64,000 nt of DNA, from assembly GCA_036405235.1 (NCBI GenBank), contig DASWYA010000001.1, forward strand, positions 496,001 through 560,000. Reading direction: 5' to 3'. Position numbers and translations under genes: made by a program. Below are positions 31,243-40,266 of this stretch, piece after piece. The notes under the pieces are model-generated. The model was not told the origin of the DNA. It was given only the letters and a program-made list of their open reading frames with translations, and did not search any database. The stretch's first letter is position 1; every line of letters starts with the position of its first letter. Origin of the DNA: JASLCR01 sp036405235 (GTDB taxonomy: Bacteria > Patescibacteriota > Saccharimonadia > Saccharimonadales > Saccharimonadaceae).

Positions 31243-32148
31243 CTACGCGCCGATCTTGTCTTTTTTCGGCCGACGCTTAGCGTTCTGCTCAATATACTCG
31301 ATGATCTTTTCAGCTACATTACGCTTTGTAATGAGTTCTGGTGTCTTGATACTTGCTGATGAGTTCACCTCAAGTACGAGAGGGCCGCGCGCACTACGCA
31401 TCATATCCACTCCACAGATTGGCAAGCCCATAGCTTTAGCTGCTTTTATAGCAACTTTACGCTCATCATCAGTAAGTTTCACAGCGATACCTTCACCACC
31501 TTGGTGAGTATTAGAGCGGAAATCACCGTCGAGACTCTGACGTTTCACGCTTGCTACTACGCGACCGCCAACTACAAGTGCACGGATATCTGTACCGGCA
31601 GATTCTTTGACAAATTCTTGCACCAAAAAGTTCACGCCTTCCACGTAAAAGGCTTGCATTACCGCTTGCGCAGCTTTCGGCGTCTCTGCGAGCACCACAC
31701 CATTGCCGTGCGTACCACGAGCTACCTTGATAATGAGCGGCGTACCACCCGCTAGCTCAACAATGTCATCGAAGCTGGCTGATTCACGAGCAAACACTGT
31801 CTTTGGGATACCAACGCCCGCCTTAGCAAGTACTTGATATGCTCGCAGTTTGTCGCGCGAGCGATTAATCGCCAAGCTACCAGCAGTCGTAAAAGAACCC
31901 TGCGCTTCAAATTGTCGCACGATAGCCGTACCATACTTGGTATAACTCTGAGCAATGCGTGGGATAATTGCATCAAAATGCTCTAAACTCTCACCTTTGT
32001 AACGCACTACGTTGTCATTTGTGTTGACGGCTGTGTAGGCGTCCTTATATTTGATGATTTTTACCTCATGCCCGCGCTTTTTTGCCTCTTCTTTGAGGCG
32101 CTTCGTTGTATAGTTTGCTGGACCATTTGATAGGATAGCTATTTTCAC
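31243..32148 (-). CDS. rimK: RimK-like ATP-grasp ligase
   Basis: RimK adds glutamate residues to the C-terminus of ribosomal protein S6 in E. coli; relatives ligate other amino acids. The protein starts MKIAILSNGPANYTT, and the ATP-grasp core shows NRSRDKLRAYQVLAKAGV, TPLIIKVARGTHGNGV, FLVQEFVKES, DIRALVVGG, SNTHQGGEG and VLEVNSSAS. The 301-aa length matches RimK. The start overlaps the protease-like gene by four bases, the frequent RimB-RimK pairing. The acceptor in this organism is unknown. Confidence 0.92.
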   Translation of the reverse strand: MKIAILSNGPANYTTKRLKEEAKKRGHEVKIIKYKDAYTAVNTNDNVVRYKGESLEHFDAIIPRIAQSYTKYGTAIVRQFEAQGSFTTAGSLAINRSRDKLRAYQVLAKAGVGIPKTVFARESASFDDIVELAGGTPLIIKVARGTHGNGVVLAETPKAAQAVMQAFYVEGVNFLVQEFVKESAGTDIRALVVGGRVVASVKRQSLDGDFRSNTHQGGEGIAVKLTDDERKVAIKAAKAMGLPICGVDMMRSARGPLVLEVNSSASIKTPELITKRNVAEKIIEYIEQNAKRRPKKDKIGA

Positions 32149-32624
32149 AAGGCCTCACTTTCATTAAATTCATCTGCTTCTTCCGGATACTTATATAGTT
32201 TTGCTTCACCTGGATCGCCACTATCTACGAGGAAGTTACCACGCAGTGTATTCCTCCCAATCAATATAGGATATGTCTGAGTTGAGCGGTCTGATAGTGT
32301 AAATTTGGCATTCAGACGTTTACCATGCATACGAATCGAGAAATTCACTACATCGCGCTCCTGCACATGACCAGTAGAACTTGTCACTTGCCGCTTTTCA
32401 ACAATTGGCTTTCGAACAACCTTTCCGGTATACCATGGAGAGCTTGGCCCAAATAGCTTAAATGAGGCTATGCCATCTTTGATCTTGACATCGCTCGCCC
32501 AGAGTGATGAAGTACGAGCACCCGTATCGATACGAGCTGGAATCTGTTTGAGATTTTTATAGCCAACAAAATCTACCAATGACGAGACACCGATAGTAGT
32601 ACGTGGTAGTTTTCGATCCATCAT
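32145..32624 (-). CDS. RimK-associated retropepsin-like (ATP-dependent zinc protease) domain protein
   Basis: The 159-aa protein contains IPARIDTGARTSSLWA, the aspartate loop of the Zn_protease/RimB-type retropepsin fold, followed by FSIRMHGKRLNAKFTLSDR and PILIGRNTLRGNFLVD. In other bacteria such proteins are encoded beside rimK and trim or modulate poly-glutamate tails. The start is probably the ATG at 32624 next to a weak TATCGT. It overlaps rimK by four bases. Confidence 0.87.
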   Translation of the reverse strand: MMDRKLPRTTIGVSSLVDFVGYKNLKQIPARIDTGARTSSLWASDVKIKDGIASFKLFGPSSPWYTGKVVRKPIVEKRQVTSSTGHVQERDVVNFSIRMHGKRLNAKFTLSDRSTQTYPILIGRNTLRGNFLVDSGDPGEAKLYKYPEEADEFNESEAL

Positions 32625-32706
32625 ATACGATACCTATTTTATCATTCCTACCGTACGTAACTGCTTACGGCTTTATTATTACTTCAGGGTAATATTATAT
32701 ATGAAA

Positions 32707-32719
32707 ACAATAATATTGT
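32707..32719. promoter_or_regulatory. Small palindrome in the divergent rimB / coiled-coil promoter region
   Basis: ACAATA-A-TATTGT is symmetric around one base. It lies between the divergent genes, about 55 bp upstream of the TATAAT of the plus-strand gene, and shares ATTGT/ACAAT halves with the palindrome at 17823. A regulator site is possible. Confidence 0.3.
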
Positions 32720-32774
32720 CAATACTTTCTCCTCTGTTGGAACACGTTTCGTATAAAAGGTTATAATGGATATC

Positions 32775-34451
32775 ATGGAACCAGCATCTACTAATATTCA
32801 GGTCAATGCGAAAAAATCAAAGAAGCGAATAGTTATCATAGTTGCCGCAGCGATCGCGATACTCCTTGTTGCCGTCGGGATAACTATGATGCTGATCTTT
32901 GCAGATGCCGAAAAAAAGGCGAAAGCTGCTGCCGAGAAGTACGACAAAGAGCTTACCGAGTATGTTGAGCAACTCAGCAAGTCAAAGACCATTGATGCGA
33001 CAAAATCAAAACTTTCTGCTGCGCCAAAACTCGAGGAAGTAAACTTTGGTGAACGCACCAAGGAGTATAACGTTGCTAAATCTCAAATGACTATTCAGCA
33101 GACATACCGTGATAGACTCACAGCAATGTTCGACGACTATGGTAATGTTGACTTTGACAAAAATTTTCGAAAACTCGATAAAATAACATCCGATCTTGTC
33201 TACAAAGAGTCAGATGCTGAGCAAAAAGAAGAGAACAAACAAAGTGATAAATCGAGCAAAATATACAAGGAGTTATTGGAGCTTAAATTTGCCGGCATGC
33301 CAGAGTCAGATCAAAGCTATATAGACAAAAAAGCTGAAGGAATCAAGGTTGACGCCGAAGCAGCGGCTCAGCCACTGATCGCAAAATACACTGTCCGTCT
33401 GCAGGCCATACGCGAGTACAAAAAGCAGCTTGAAAAGCTATCGGCAAACGCATTCGCACTGCAATACAAACAAGGTATGCTCCGTGGAGTTAGTGGCCAG
33501 GTCAGCACTCTAGAAAAGCTTATCGATGAGCTCAAGAAAGCAAAGACTGCGGGAGAAGCCAGACGACTGGAGTACCGCTACGACCACATATACGACGATG
33601 CCGAACAAGAGTACCATAACGCAAGATGGGCATCGGAAGAAGTATTTTATGGGAGTCCAAGCACTTACATGACATATGTTGTGGGCGCCATGAAATACGC
33701 CGCACACGAGGTAACGATTCCGGCTAATCAGGATGAGGCTAAACTCTACGGGGACGTGCTTTACTATGGGCATCAGGCCTCGACAACCATTCCAAAAGAA
33801 GAGAAATACTATAGTAGAACAGTAGAAGCCAAGATACGGTTCGGCCTTGATGAGCTTCAAGCAAAAATCGAGAAAAGTAGCGCGAGCAAGGAGACAAAGG
33901 ACAAGTACCTACAGCTTGTCAAAAAAGCCACTGATTCACTGACGCTACCTGGCGATTACTCATACAGCGACATGAGCAGCGTAAGAAAGCTCGACCGTTT
34001 CATATCTTTCGTAAACTACCAAAGCAACTATATTGGTGTAAAAAGAGGCTCCGGCGTAGCAAGCTCCGATGCGACAGAATCTACAATGAGAGCCGAAGCA
34101 AAAGGAATGCGTGATTTCTATAGCATGATCAAAGACACCATACCGCCTAAGGGCGAGAACGGCAAAAAAGAACGTGATACACTCGTCAAGCAAGTTGACG
34201 TATGTATGAACATACGTTTTACATACAACGACAAAACAATCGAGCGATCGCTTGCCGTAGCGAAGACAAGCGGGCTTGAGGCATACTATTCCGTCAGTGC
34301 TAAATTTGAGGCAGAAACAGATAAGTTAGCCAGCCAGTACGTTGCTTGTACCAAGAAAGTCAAGCCACTATACGATAACGCTACAAAGCAAGCGGCCAAT
34401 TACTCTGCCGGTCGTGAATTTGCAGTGAAGCAGCTAGCGGAAATCCGCTAA
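32775..34451 (+). CDS. Large membrane-anchored coiled-coil protein, 558 aa
   Basis: I recognise no family. A short N-terminus with basic KKSKKR is followed by one transmembrane helix (about 20-43) and roughly 510 residues of charged helical sequence with long Lys/Glu/Ala heptad-like stretches. Only two cysteines lie late in the protein. It is likely exposed on the cell surface. The first ATG (32766) overlaps a consensus TATAAT (32762-32767), so I take the ATG at 32775, which would lie at the transcription start and give a leaderless mRNA. It is convergent with dnaJ, 13 nt apart. Confidence 0.75.
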   Translation: MEPASTNIQVNAKKSKKRIVIIVAAAIAILLVAVGITMMLIFADAEKKAKAAAEKYDKELTEYVEQLSKSKTIDATKSKLSAAPKLEEVNFGERTKEYNVAKSQMTIQQTYRDRLTAMFDDYGNVDFDKNFRKLDKITSDLVYKESDAEQKEENKQSDKSSKIYKELLELKFAGMPESDQSYIDKKAEGIKVDAEAAAQPLIAKYTVRLQAIREYKKQLEKLSANAFALQYKQGMLRGVSGQVSTLEKLIDELKKAKTAGEARRLEYRYDHIYDDAEQEYHNARWASEEVFYGSPSTYMTYVVGAMKYAAHEVTIPANQDEAKLYGDVLYYGHQASTTIPKEEKYYSRTVEAKIRFGLDELQAKIEKSSASKETKDKYLQLVKKATDSLTLPGDYSYSDMSSVRKLDRFISFVNYQSNYIGVKRGSGVASSDATESTMRAEAKGMRDFYSMIKDTIPPKGENGKKERDTLVKQVDVCMNIRFTYNDKTIERSLAVAKTSGLEAYYSVSAKFEAETDKLASQYVACTKKVKPLYDNATKQAANYSAGREFAVKQLAEIR

Positions 34452-34464
34452 TACTGCGAAGTAT

Positions 34465-35568
34465 TTAGAATAAACCGCGCTTTTTAGCACCATCAAACTG
34501 TTCAAGTAGTTCTTTTTGTTTCTTAGAAAGCTTGGTTGGCGTATCAACGATGATCTGCACAATGTGTGCACCTCGCTTGTCGCTGCGAAGATGCGGTACA
34601 CCATGTCCACTCAACTTGAAGTCTGTGCCACTCTGAGTACCAGCTGGAATCTTCATACGAACATCACCATCAACTGTACCTACTTCTATCTCTGTGCCAA
34701 GTGCTGCATCAATCATTGAGATATGCTCTTCAGACAAGATCAAGTCGCCTTCACGCGTGAATTTCTTGTGAGCTTTCACTCTAATGTGCACATATAGATC
34801 ACCTTTTGGCGCGTTTGCTATTGCCTCACCGCGCTCTTTGAGGCGAATTGTTGCACCGTCATCAATTCCCGCTGGAACTTTGATTGTAATCTTTTGATTG
34901 CGGCGCTCAGTACCGCTACCCTTACACGCAGTACAGACTTTTTCTGGTACTTTCCCGCGACCTTTACAGGTTTCGCAGGTCACAGCTTGCTGAATTGCGC
35001 CAAACATAGTATTCATTACACGAGTCTGCTGGCCAGCACCCTTACAAGTTGGACATGTCTTCATGCTACTGCCTGGCTCGACGGTCGTGCCTTTACAGTG
35101 CGAACATTCATCGTCGAGACTTAACTCAAGCTCACGCTCTACACCAAAAATAGCTTCTTCAAACGTAAGCGTGATCTGCGTCTCGACATCACGCCCTCGC
35201 ACTGGACCACGGTCAGGTTGGCCGCCACCAAAGAATTGACCAAAGATATCTCCAAGGCCACCATCGCCGCCAAAGTTAAACTCAAAGCCCTGCCCGTTAT
35301 TAAAACCACCGAAGCCCTCAAACGGATTACCCCCGCCACCGCCAGACGCACCACCAACACCTGCATGACCGAACTGGTCATAGCGCTGGCGCTTTTGCTT
35401 GTCTTTTAAGACCTCGTAGGCTTCATTGATCTCTTTAAATTTCGTCTCATCGCCACCCTCTTTATCTGGGTGATGTTTAACCGCAGCTTTACGAAAAGCC
35501 TTTTTTATCTCATCATCACTGGCGCTCTTAGATACACCAAGTACTTCATAGTAATCACGTTTTGACAT
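34465..35568 (-). CDS. dnaJ: Chaperone protein DnaJ
   Basis: This Hsp40 co-chaperone stimulates DnaK ATPase and delivers substrates. The J domain (1-70) has KHHPDKEGG with the HPD triad; a Gly/Phe-rich linker follows. Four zinc-binding CxxCxGxG-type repeats are seen (CSHCKGTT, CPTCKGAG, CETCKGRG, CTACKGSG), and two C-terminal beta domains complete it. The length of 367 aa is normal. TATACT lies 8 nt before ATG, and a CIRCE element covers the -35 region, so it is an independent HrcA-controlled, probably leaderless unit. Confidence 0.97.
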   Translation of the reverse strand: MSKRDYYEVLGVSKSASDDEIKKAFRKAAVKHHPDKEGGDETKFKEINEAYEVLKDKQKRQRYDQFGHAGVGGASGGGGGNPFEGFGGFNNGQGFEFNFGGDGGLGDIFGQFFGGGQPDRGPVRGRDVETQITLTFEEAIFGVERELELSLDDECSHCKGTTVEPGSSMKTCPTCKGAGQQTRVMNTMFGAIQQAVTCETCKGRGKVPEKVCTACKGSGTERRNQKITIKVPAGIDDGATIRLKERGEAIANAPKGDLYVHIRVKAHKKFTREGDLILSEEHISMIDAALGTEIEVGTVDGDVRMKIPAGTQSGTDFKLSGHGVPHLRSDKRGAHIVQIIVDTPTKLSKKQKELLEQFDGAKKRGLF

Positions 35569-35576
35569 CTGTTACT

Positions 35577-35605
35577 AGTATAGATATTTAGCACTCGAAA
35601 TGCAA
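35577..35605 (-). promoter_or_regulatory. dnaJ promoter
   Basis: On the minus strand TTGCAT (35600-35605), a 17-nt spacer and TATACT (35577-35582) lie 8 nt before the ATG. The -35 lies in the spacer of the CIRCE. Confidence 0.8.
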
Positions 35606-35614
35606 GAGTGCTAG
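35588..35614. promoter_or_regulatory. CIRCE operator of dnaJ
   Basis: TTAGCACTC-N9-GAGTGCTAg, 17 of 18 arm positions matching the CIRCE consensus. The single mismatch (final A to G) falls in the TAG stop codon (35611-35613 region) of the adjacent pilin gene, which ends inside the operator. Confidence 0.9.
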
Positions 35615-36162
35615 TTACCGCCTGCACATCTGGTGTAAACACTAGCCCATCGCCAATTTCGACCCGTACCGGTATATGTCGACATGCAATATGCAATATT
35701 TGATCCTACTTCATAAGAATCATCGTAGTAGCCGCCGTCATTTGCCCCGCCGTTACCCTCAAGCTTTACCGAAAGTCCATATCCTACACCATTACTCTGG
35801 TATGTGTATTGTCCTGGTATGTTATCCGAAGGTACAGATAAAGAAGTAGGGTCAATTTTCACATATGGCGCGAGTGCATCTGTCAATGTCTTATTACGGT
35901 CACAGTGCCCCCAATTGTCAGTCTGCGACCCGCAGGAAGTCTCATGACTCCGACCATCCCATATCACTGGATAACTACCTTTTTCGCCATAATACATCTC
36001 GAGGCCTTTCGAGATCGTATTCAATACTTGCATACGGCCACTGTCCCGTGCTCTGCCTTGTATTCCGTTATAGGCGATAATTGATATAGCGGCAAGAATA
36101 GCAATCACAACGATAACCACAAGAAGCTCAACAATAGTGAAACCACTCCTTGTTTTCTTCAT
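35611..36162 (-). CDS. Type IV prepilin-like protein
   Basis: A classic class III signal: KKTRSG, then FTIVELLVVIVVIAILAAIS with Glu at +5 after the cleavage Gly, and the AYNGIQGRARD helix continuation. The globular part (about 60-183) contains cysteine pairs (SCGSQ, HCDRN, YCMS, RCAGG) likely forming disulfides. It should be processed by a prepilin peptidase (not in the window) and assembled by the PilB/PilC machinery at 60.6 kb. TATCAT stands 7 nt before the ATG. The stop lies inside the dnaJ CIRCE. Confidence 0.92.
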   Translation of the reverse strand: MKKTRSGFTIVELLVVIVVIAILAAISIIAYNGIQGRARDSGRMQVLNTISKGLEMYYGEKGSYPVIWDGRSHETSCGSQTDNWGHCDRNKTLTDALAPYVKIDPTSLSVPSDNIPGQYTYQSNGVGYGLSVKLEGNGGANDGGYYDDSYEVGSNIAYCMSTYTGTGRNWRWASVYTRCAGGN

Positions 36163-36238
36163 AATGCCTATGATAGCATCAGTGAAAGAAAAAATGCAAT
36201 AGATGTATATTTTTTAGCTCGTGAGGAGATTTTGGAGA

Positions 36239-36751
36239 CTAGCCAGCAACCCAAGACTGCCAGATGGCATTGCGATAGAGGTTTGTATAACCGTAGCCCG
36301 GAGTAGATGATCCAAACACCAAACCTACGTTTGAATTCGAAGCACAAGCTAAATCATCATTGCCTCCGCCCCAGGTATCAATCTTACGTATTACTCCATT
36401 CTCCATTACAAACGACTGTCCACTCTTGCTACGCGCCACAAACCCGAACTCTGTAGCAGTACGACAATAGAGCAGAGATGTACTAAAAGCAATCGACGAA
36501 TCATAAGACCCCTTGGTAACTTTTGCGATTGCTTCAAGTCCTGCTTGGTTTGCAGTAGGCGGCTCTGTATTATCAACCATGTACTCTTTGACTTTCTGTC
36601 CTAGGTTTCTCAGATCATTCTGAACCGCAGTATCATTTGCTCTGTTTTGTATACCGTTATACGCCACAATAGACATCGCGGCAAGGATAGCAATCACAAC
36701 GATCACTATCAGTAGCTCTACGATCGTAAAACCACTTATGGTTTTCTTCAT
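36239..36751 (-). CDS. Type IV prepilin-like protein
   Basis: The N-terminus KKTISG followed by FTIVELLIVIVVIAILAAMS is nearly identical to the neighbouring pilin, again with Glu at +5. The mature domain differs: 170 aa, with cysteines in LLYCRT and DLACASN and a C-terminal SSTPGYGYTNLYRNAIWQSW. The two pilin genes lie 76 nt apart and probably arose by duplication, now divergent in the head. TAATCT lies 6 nt before ATG, so each pilin seems to have its own promoter. It could be a major or a minor pilin. Confidence 0.92.
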   Translation of the reverse strand: MKKTISGFTIVELLIVIVVIAILAAMSIVAYNGIQNRANDTAVQNDLRNLGQKVKEYMVDNTEPPTANQAGLEAIAKVTKGSYDSSIAFSTSLLYCRTATEFGFVARSKSGQSFVMENGVIRKIDTWGGGNDDLACASNSNVGLVFGSSTPGYGYTNLYRNAIWQSWVAG

Positions 36752-36788
36752 ACTCTTAGATTAGCAGCTTACATATAGTGCTGCAATG

Positions 36789-38096
36789 TTAGATCGTGAT
36801 GTTGAGTTTTATTGTATCGAGTAACTTTTTTCGATCAGAAGCAGCTTGCTCTTCACTGTCAGCGCGAATAACCCCATGATATATCGGCTGGCATATCTCT
36901 GGCATGAGCCGACAATCAGCTCCAGGCTTTATATAGCTTGCAAAATGATCAAGTGTTGAGATACGTTTCGCTTCCTCAATACCATTTAGTGACTGCAATG
37001 TTCCATGCTGCTCTGCGCATATGTTAAACGATGCAGCATATGCCACGGGAGCAGTGGGCATATCTGGCTCAAGTCCGACTTTCACAAGTAGCTCATTGTA
37101 CGCATGGTCAATTCCGTAGGCGGCTTTGTATATATCATAACGCTGTCCACCGATACGCGCACCCAGCTCAATGATCTTCCAGCCTGACTTCGTATGAAAT
37201 AGTTCTACGTGAATTGCACACGAACGCAGCCCCAGCGCATACGCTGCTTTCATTGCGGCAGCCTGGGCACGTATAATCTCTTGATTTGAGATAGAAAGAA
37301 AACTATCCGCTTCACGCTCGTAAAACCCAACTCCGCCGAGCGTGTAAGCAGTCCGTGCTGCGAGTGGAGGCAATATCCATACCTGGCCTTCGGCGCTGAC
37401 ATATCCATCGATCGTATACATATCGCCTTCAATAAATTCTTCTACGATCAGGCTTGGACGACCGCGACCCCTCACGATATGGTAGATTTGCTTGATCTGA
37501 GCAAAGCTGTCATCAAGACACGTCTTGAGTTCATGCTCGTTCTCAACTTTTGTGACCATAACCGAACCAGCAAGGCCGGCTGGTTTCACAATCATAGGAA
37601 ATGCTAGTTTACTTGTGATCTTACTTATTTCATTTTCAGTACTGTCTTTCACCTCACATACTCGAGGGACAAGGGATTCATCATACGCCTCGAGCATTTG
37701 CCGCATTAAGACTTTGTTTGTCGCCCAATCAAATGATACCTCGGTTGGGTTAAGCGTATATGGGATATGCGGTAAAAGCTTCTGCACATAGAGCTGATTG
37801 CGCTCCACAATACCTGTCGCGAGCAGAACCTTCCCCTTAAATGAAGATACAATCTTGTGCAGCTCAACTTCATTTGAGAAGTCACACACAACTGTCTCGT
37901 ACTTGCCTTCTACGTCCTTGTCATACAAGCCATGTTCTTTTACCCCTTTATCGAGCAAAATGATCACCCTAAGAGGACGACCTAGACGACGAGATAGTTT
38001 ATCCAGTGCACGTTCGTACTTTGGCTGAACACCATTTACGAGCAATACTATATTGCGTTCGTGGACTGGCACAAACCCAGAATTTTTCTGAACCAT
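36789..38096 (-). CDS. ATP-grasp domain protein (carboxylate-amine ligase type)
   Basis: The 435-aa product has an N-terminal pre-ATP-grasp domain (VLLVNGVQPKYERAL...) and an ATP-grasp core with NKVLMRQMLEAY, FPMIVKPAGLAGSVMV, LIVEEFIEGDMYTIDGYV and VELFHTKSGWKIIELGARIGG, close to carbamoyl-phosphate-synthase-L/BL00235-type peptide ligases. It probably couples an amino acid or peptide to another amine with ATP. The substrate is unknown. TATAAT lies 8 nt before ATG (38105-38110). It follows the FAD-oxidase gene on the same strand after 39 nt. Confidence 0.85.
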   Translation of the reverse strand: MVQKNSGFVPVHERNIVLLVNGVQPKYERALDKLSRRLGRPLRVIILLDKGVKEHGLYDKDVEGKYETVVCDFSNEVELHKIVSSFKGKVLLATGIVERNQLYVQKLLPHIPYTLNPTEVSFDWATNKVLMRQMLEAYDESLVPRVCEVKDSTENEISKITSKLAFPMIVKPAGLAGSVMVTKVENEHELKTCLDDSFAQIKQIYHIVRGRGRPSLIVEEFIEGDMYTIDGYVSAEGQVWILPPLAARTAYTLGGVGFYEREADSFLSISNQEIIRAQAAAMKAAYALGLRSCAIHVELFHTKSGWKIIELGARIGGQRYDIYKAAYGIDHAYNELLVKVGLEPDMPTAPVAYAASFNICAEQHGTLQSLNGIEEAKRISTLDHFASYIKPGADCRLMPEICQPIYHGVIRADSEEQAASDRKKLLDTIKLNITI

Positions 38097-38135
38097 AAGT
38101 CAAAATTATACTCCTGGCTCGGACAAAAACAAGAC

Positions 38136-39785
38136 TTAAAATTTCTCGCGAATGTGGCTGAAACTGAAATCCCAATTTGCATCTGTCTTTTTATGGGGAT
38201 TGAAGATATTTTCTGGATCATAGATATGCTTGACCGTTTTCATAATTCCAAGCACCTTCTTTCCATACATCGCCTCAAGCCATGGCCCACGAATCATACC
38301 ATCATTATGCTCACCACTGAGGCTTCCGCCATATTTCAGCACAAGATTGTTCACTTCTTTCATAGCCGGTTCAATTTTCCGACGCTCACTCTTTTTCTCT
38401 ATCTCCATGAGTGGTATGACATGGAAATTACCGTCACCAAGATGACCAGCAATAGTAGCAAAGAGCTTGTATTTCTTGATTACTTTACGAAGCTTAGGCA
38501 GGAATTCGCTCAATTTATGTGGTGGCACGACGAAATCATCAATAAACGGTGCTGTATGCTTGTCTTTCACCTTTGAGCGTAGGAGGTTGAAACTTTCACG
38601 ACGCATCAACCAAAACTTCTTGCTCTTCGCTTCAGTCTCATCTTCTTCCATAAAAGTAAAATTCTTAAATTTCGTAAAGTCTTGTCTTGCAGCGTGAATC
38701 TTCTCTTTCACCTCTTCTGGTGTACTGCCAGTAAATTCTACAAGGAGAATGAGCTTCGGAACACCTTTTAGGATCGCGAGACCGTCTGGTATGAGGCCAA
38801 TACACATCTTAATCCACTCCCAGAGACCAAGCCGCTTGATAAATGCAAAGACGAACTTAAAGCTCAGCCAAAGTGTCACATCATCAAAACACTCAAATGT
38901 CGCCGGTTTGTGACTCAGAACCGCCGGGATAACATCACCGAGATTATCGATAGACTTTACATAACAGACAAGCGTCCCAGAATGAGGAGCTTTTGGCACA
39001 AGTTTCACAGACCCTTCACTAATGAGTCCCAATGTACCTTGAGCGCCTACAAATAGTTTCGTGAGATCGAAAATCCCCGTATCTCGATTCCATACATTCC
39101 ATAAATGATAACCAGTTGAGTCTTTGCTGACATTTGGCCGCGCAGCTTGGATTTCATCGTAGTGCGCCTCAAGAAGTTCAAACGTCTTCTTGTAAAGACT
39201 TCCTTCGTAATCACCTTGGCTCATCTTGCGCACCAATCCGGCTTTATCGAGTGGCTTTACGGTGTATTCGTTGCCGTCAGCAAGCACTACCTTGAGTTCA
39301 GTCACGAAGTTGTCGGTCTTGCCGTATTGGAGTGATTTCTCACCCCCAGAGTTATTGCTCATCATACCACCAACACTCGCTAGCTCACGACTCGCTGGAT
39401 AGCTTGGCAGGAGGCTACCTTTTTTCAGAGTTTCTTTTTCAAACTCACGATACAGCATACCTGGCTGTACCGTAGCGCTTTTCGAAGAAACTTTAATGAG
39501 TTTCTTCATGTGCTTTGACACATCAAGTACGATTGACTGGCCGATCGCACCACCACTCATGTCTGTACCTCGAGAACGAGGCGTGATACTCAGCTTTGGA
39601 TGCTTCGGCCGATTCTCGTTGACAAATTTCACAGCTGCTTTTAGGTCGTCTACATCTTTTGGAAAGCCAATAACCTGCGGAGTCAACTCAAACAAGCTGG
39701 CATCATGACTATAAAATTCGCGCGACTCATCACTCGTGTCGAGCTCGCCCTTAAAGCTAACCCCTAACTCTTTCTTGATATCCAT
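38136..39785 (-). CDS. GlcD-type FAD-linked oxidase/dehydrogenase
   Basis: The 549-aa protein contains a FAD_binding_4 domain (about 35-215; TPRSRGTDMSGGAIG, MMSNNSGGEKSLQYGKTDN) and an FAD-linked oxidase C domain (GAQGTLGLISEG, HLGDGNFHVIP, LSGEHNDGMIRGPWL). Members oxidise 2-hydroxy acids such as D-lactate or glycolate. The substrate and electron acceptor cannot be deduced here, and no Fe-S partner is adjacent. It lacks a cysteine-rich Fe-S domain. TAAAGT lies 9 nt before the ATG. In a largely fermentative organism, D-lactate oxidation is a reasonable guess. Confidence 0.9.
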   Translation of the reverse strand: MDIKKELGVSFKGELDTSDESREFYSHDASLFELTPQVIGFPKDVDDLKAAVKFVNENRPKHPKLSITPRSRGTDMSGGAIGQSIVLDVSKHMKKLIKVSSKSATVQPGMLYREFEKETLKKGSLLPSYPASRELASVGGMMSNNSGGEKSLQYGKTDNFVTELKVVLADGNEYTVKPLDKAGLVRKMSQGDYEGSLYKKTFELLEAHYDEIQAARPNVSKDSTGYHLWNVWNRDTGIFDLTKLFVGAQGTLGLISEGSVKLVPKAPHSGTLVCYVKSIDNLGDVIPAVLSHKPATFECFDDVTLWLSFKFVFAFIKRLGLWEWIKMCIGLIPDGLAILKGVPKLILLVEFTGSTPEEVKEKIHAARQDFTKFKNFTFMEEDETEAKSKKFWLMRRESFNLLRSKVKDKHTAPFIDDFVVPPHKLSEFLPKLRKVIKKYKLFATIAGHLGDGNFHVIPLMEIEKKSERRKIEPAMKEVNNLVLKYGGSLSGEHNDGMIRGPWLEAMYGKKVLGIMKTVKHIYDPENIFNPHKKTDANWDFSFSHIREKF

Positions 39786-39849
39786 ATATCTCTTACTTTA
39801 CCGTCTCTCAGGATAAACCACAAGCAGATTAGTAGTGTACACTATAGAT

Positions 39850-40221
39850 ATGAAGTATGAAGGAACAAAACTAGCAGACTTTACCCCAATTGATAAAGTA
39901 GAAGAATTACAAATCATTGACGTACACGAAGGTGACGGTGCGATTGTGCCAGAAGGTGCCAAGATCACCGCTCACTACACTGGTGCGCTATGCAAGAACG
40001 GCATCATCTTCCAGAGCAGTCATGACTTTGGCGATGCAATAACATTTGGATTAGACCAAGTTATTCAAGGCTGGACAAAAGGCGTACCGGGTATGAAAGT
40101 TGGCGGCATGCGCCGACTTATCATCCCAAGTGAAATGGCCTACGGCTCTGTACGCGCGGCAGCAAATATCCCGCCGAATAGTGATCTAGTGTTTGATATC
40201 GAGCTCGTCGATATCAAATAA
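39850..40221 (+). CDS. FKBP-type peptidyl-prolyl cis-trans isomerase
   Basis: A small FKBP domain: EGDGAIVPEGAKITAHYTGAL, VIQGWTKGVPGMKVGGMRRLIIPSEMAYG and IPPNSDLVFDIELV are hallmark strands, with the active-site aromatic and Ile residues present. It is 123 aa from the ATG at 39850, which has TACACT 6 nt upstream; an in-frame GTG 15 bases earlier overlaps that -10. No signal peptide is seen, so it is cytoplasmic. A strong bidirectional terminator begins at its stop codon. Confidence 0.94.
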   Translation: MKYEGTKLADFTPIDKVEELQIIDVHEGDGAIVPEGAKITAHYTGALCKNGIIFQSSHDFGDAITFGLDQVIQGWTKGVPGMKVGGMRRLIIPSEMAYGSVRAAANIPPNSDLVFDIELVDIK

Positions 40222-40256
40222 AAGAAAAGTCCCGGTCAATGCCGGGATTTTTCTTT
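40221..40256. terminator. Bidirectional terminator between the FKBP and GlsB-like genes
   Basis: A 15-bp stem (AAAGAAAAGTCCCGG with CCGGGATTTTTCTTT, one G-U) around a six-base loop, with A-tract and U-tract on opposite arms, serving both converging genes. The first base is the last base of the FKBP stop codon. Confidence 0.9.
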
Positions 40257-40266
40257 GGTAAGTAAC

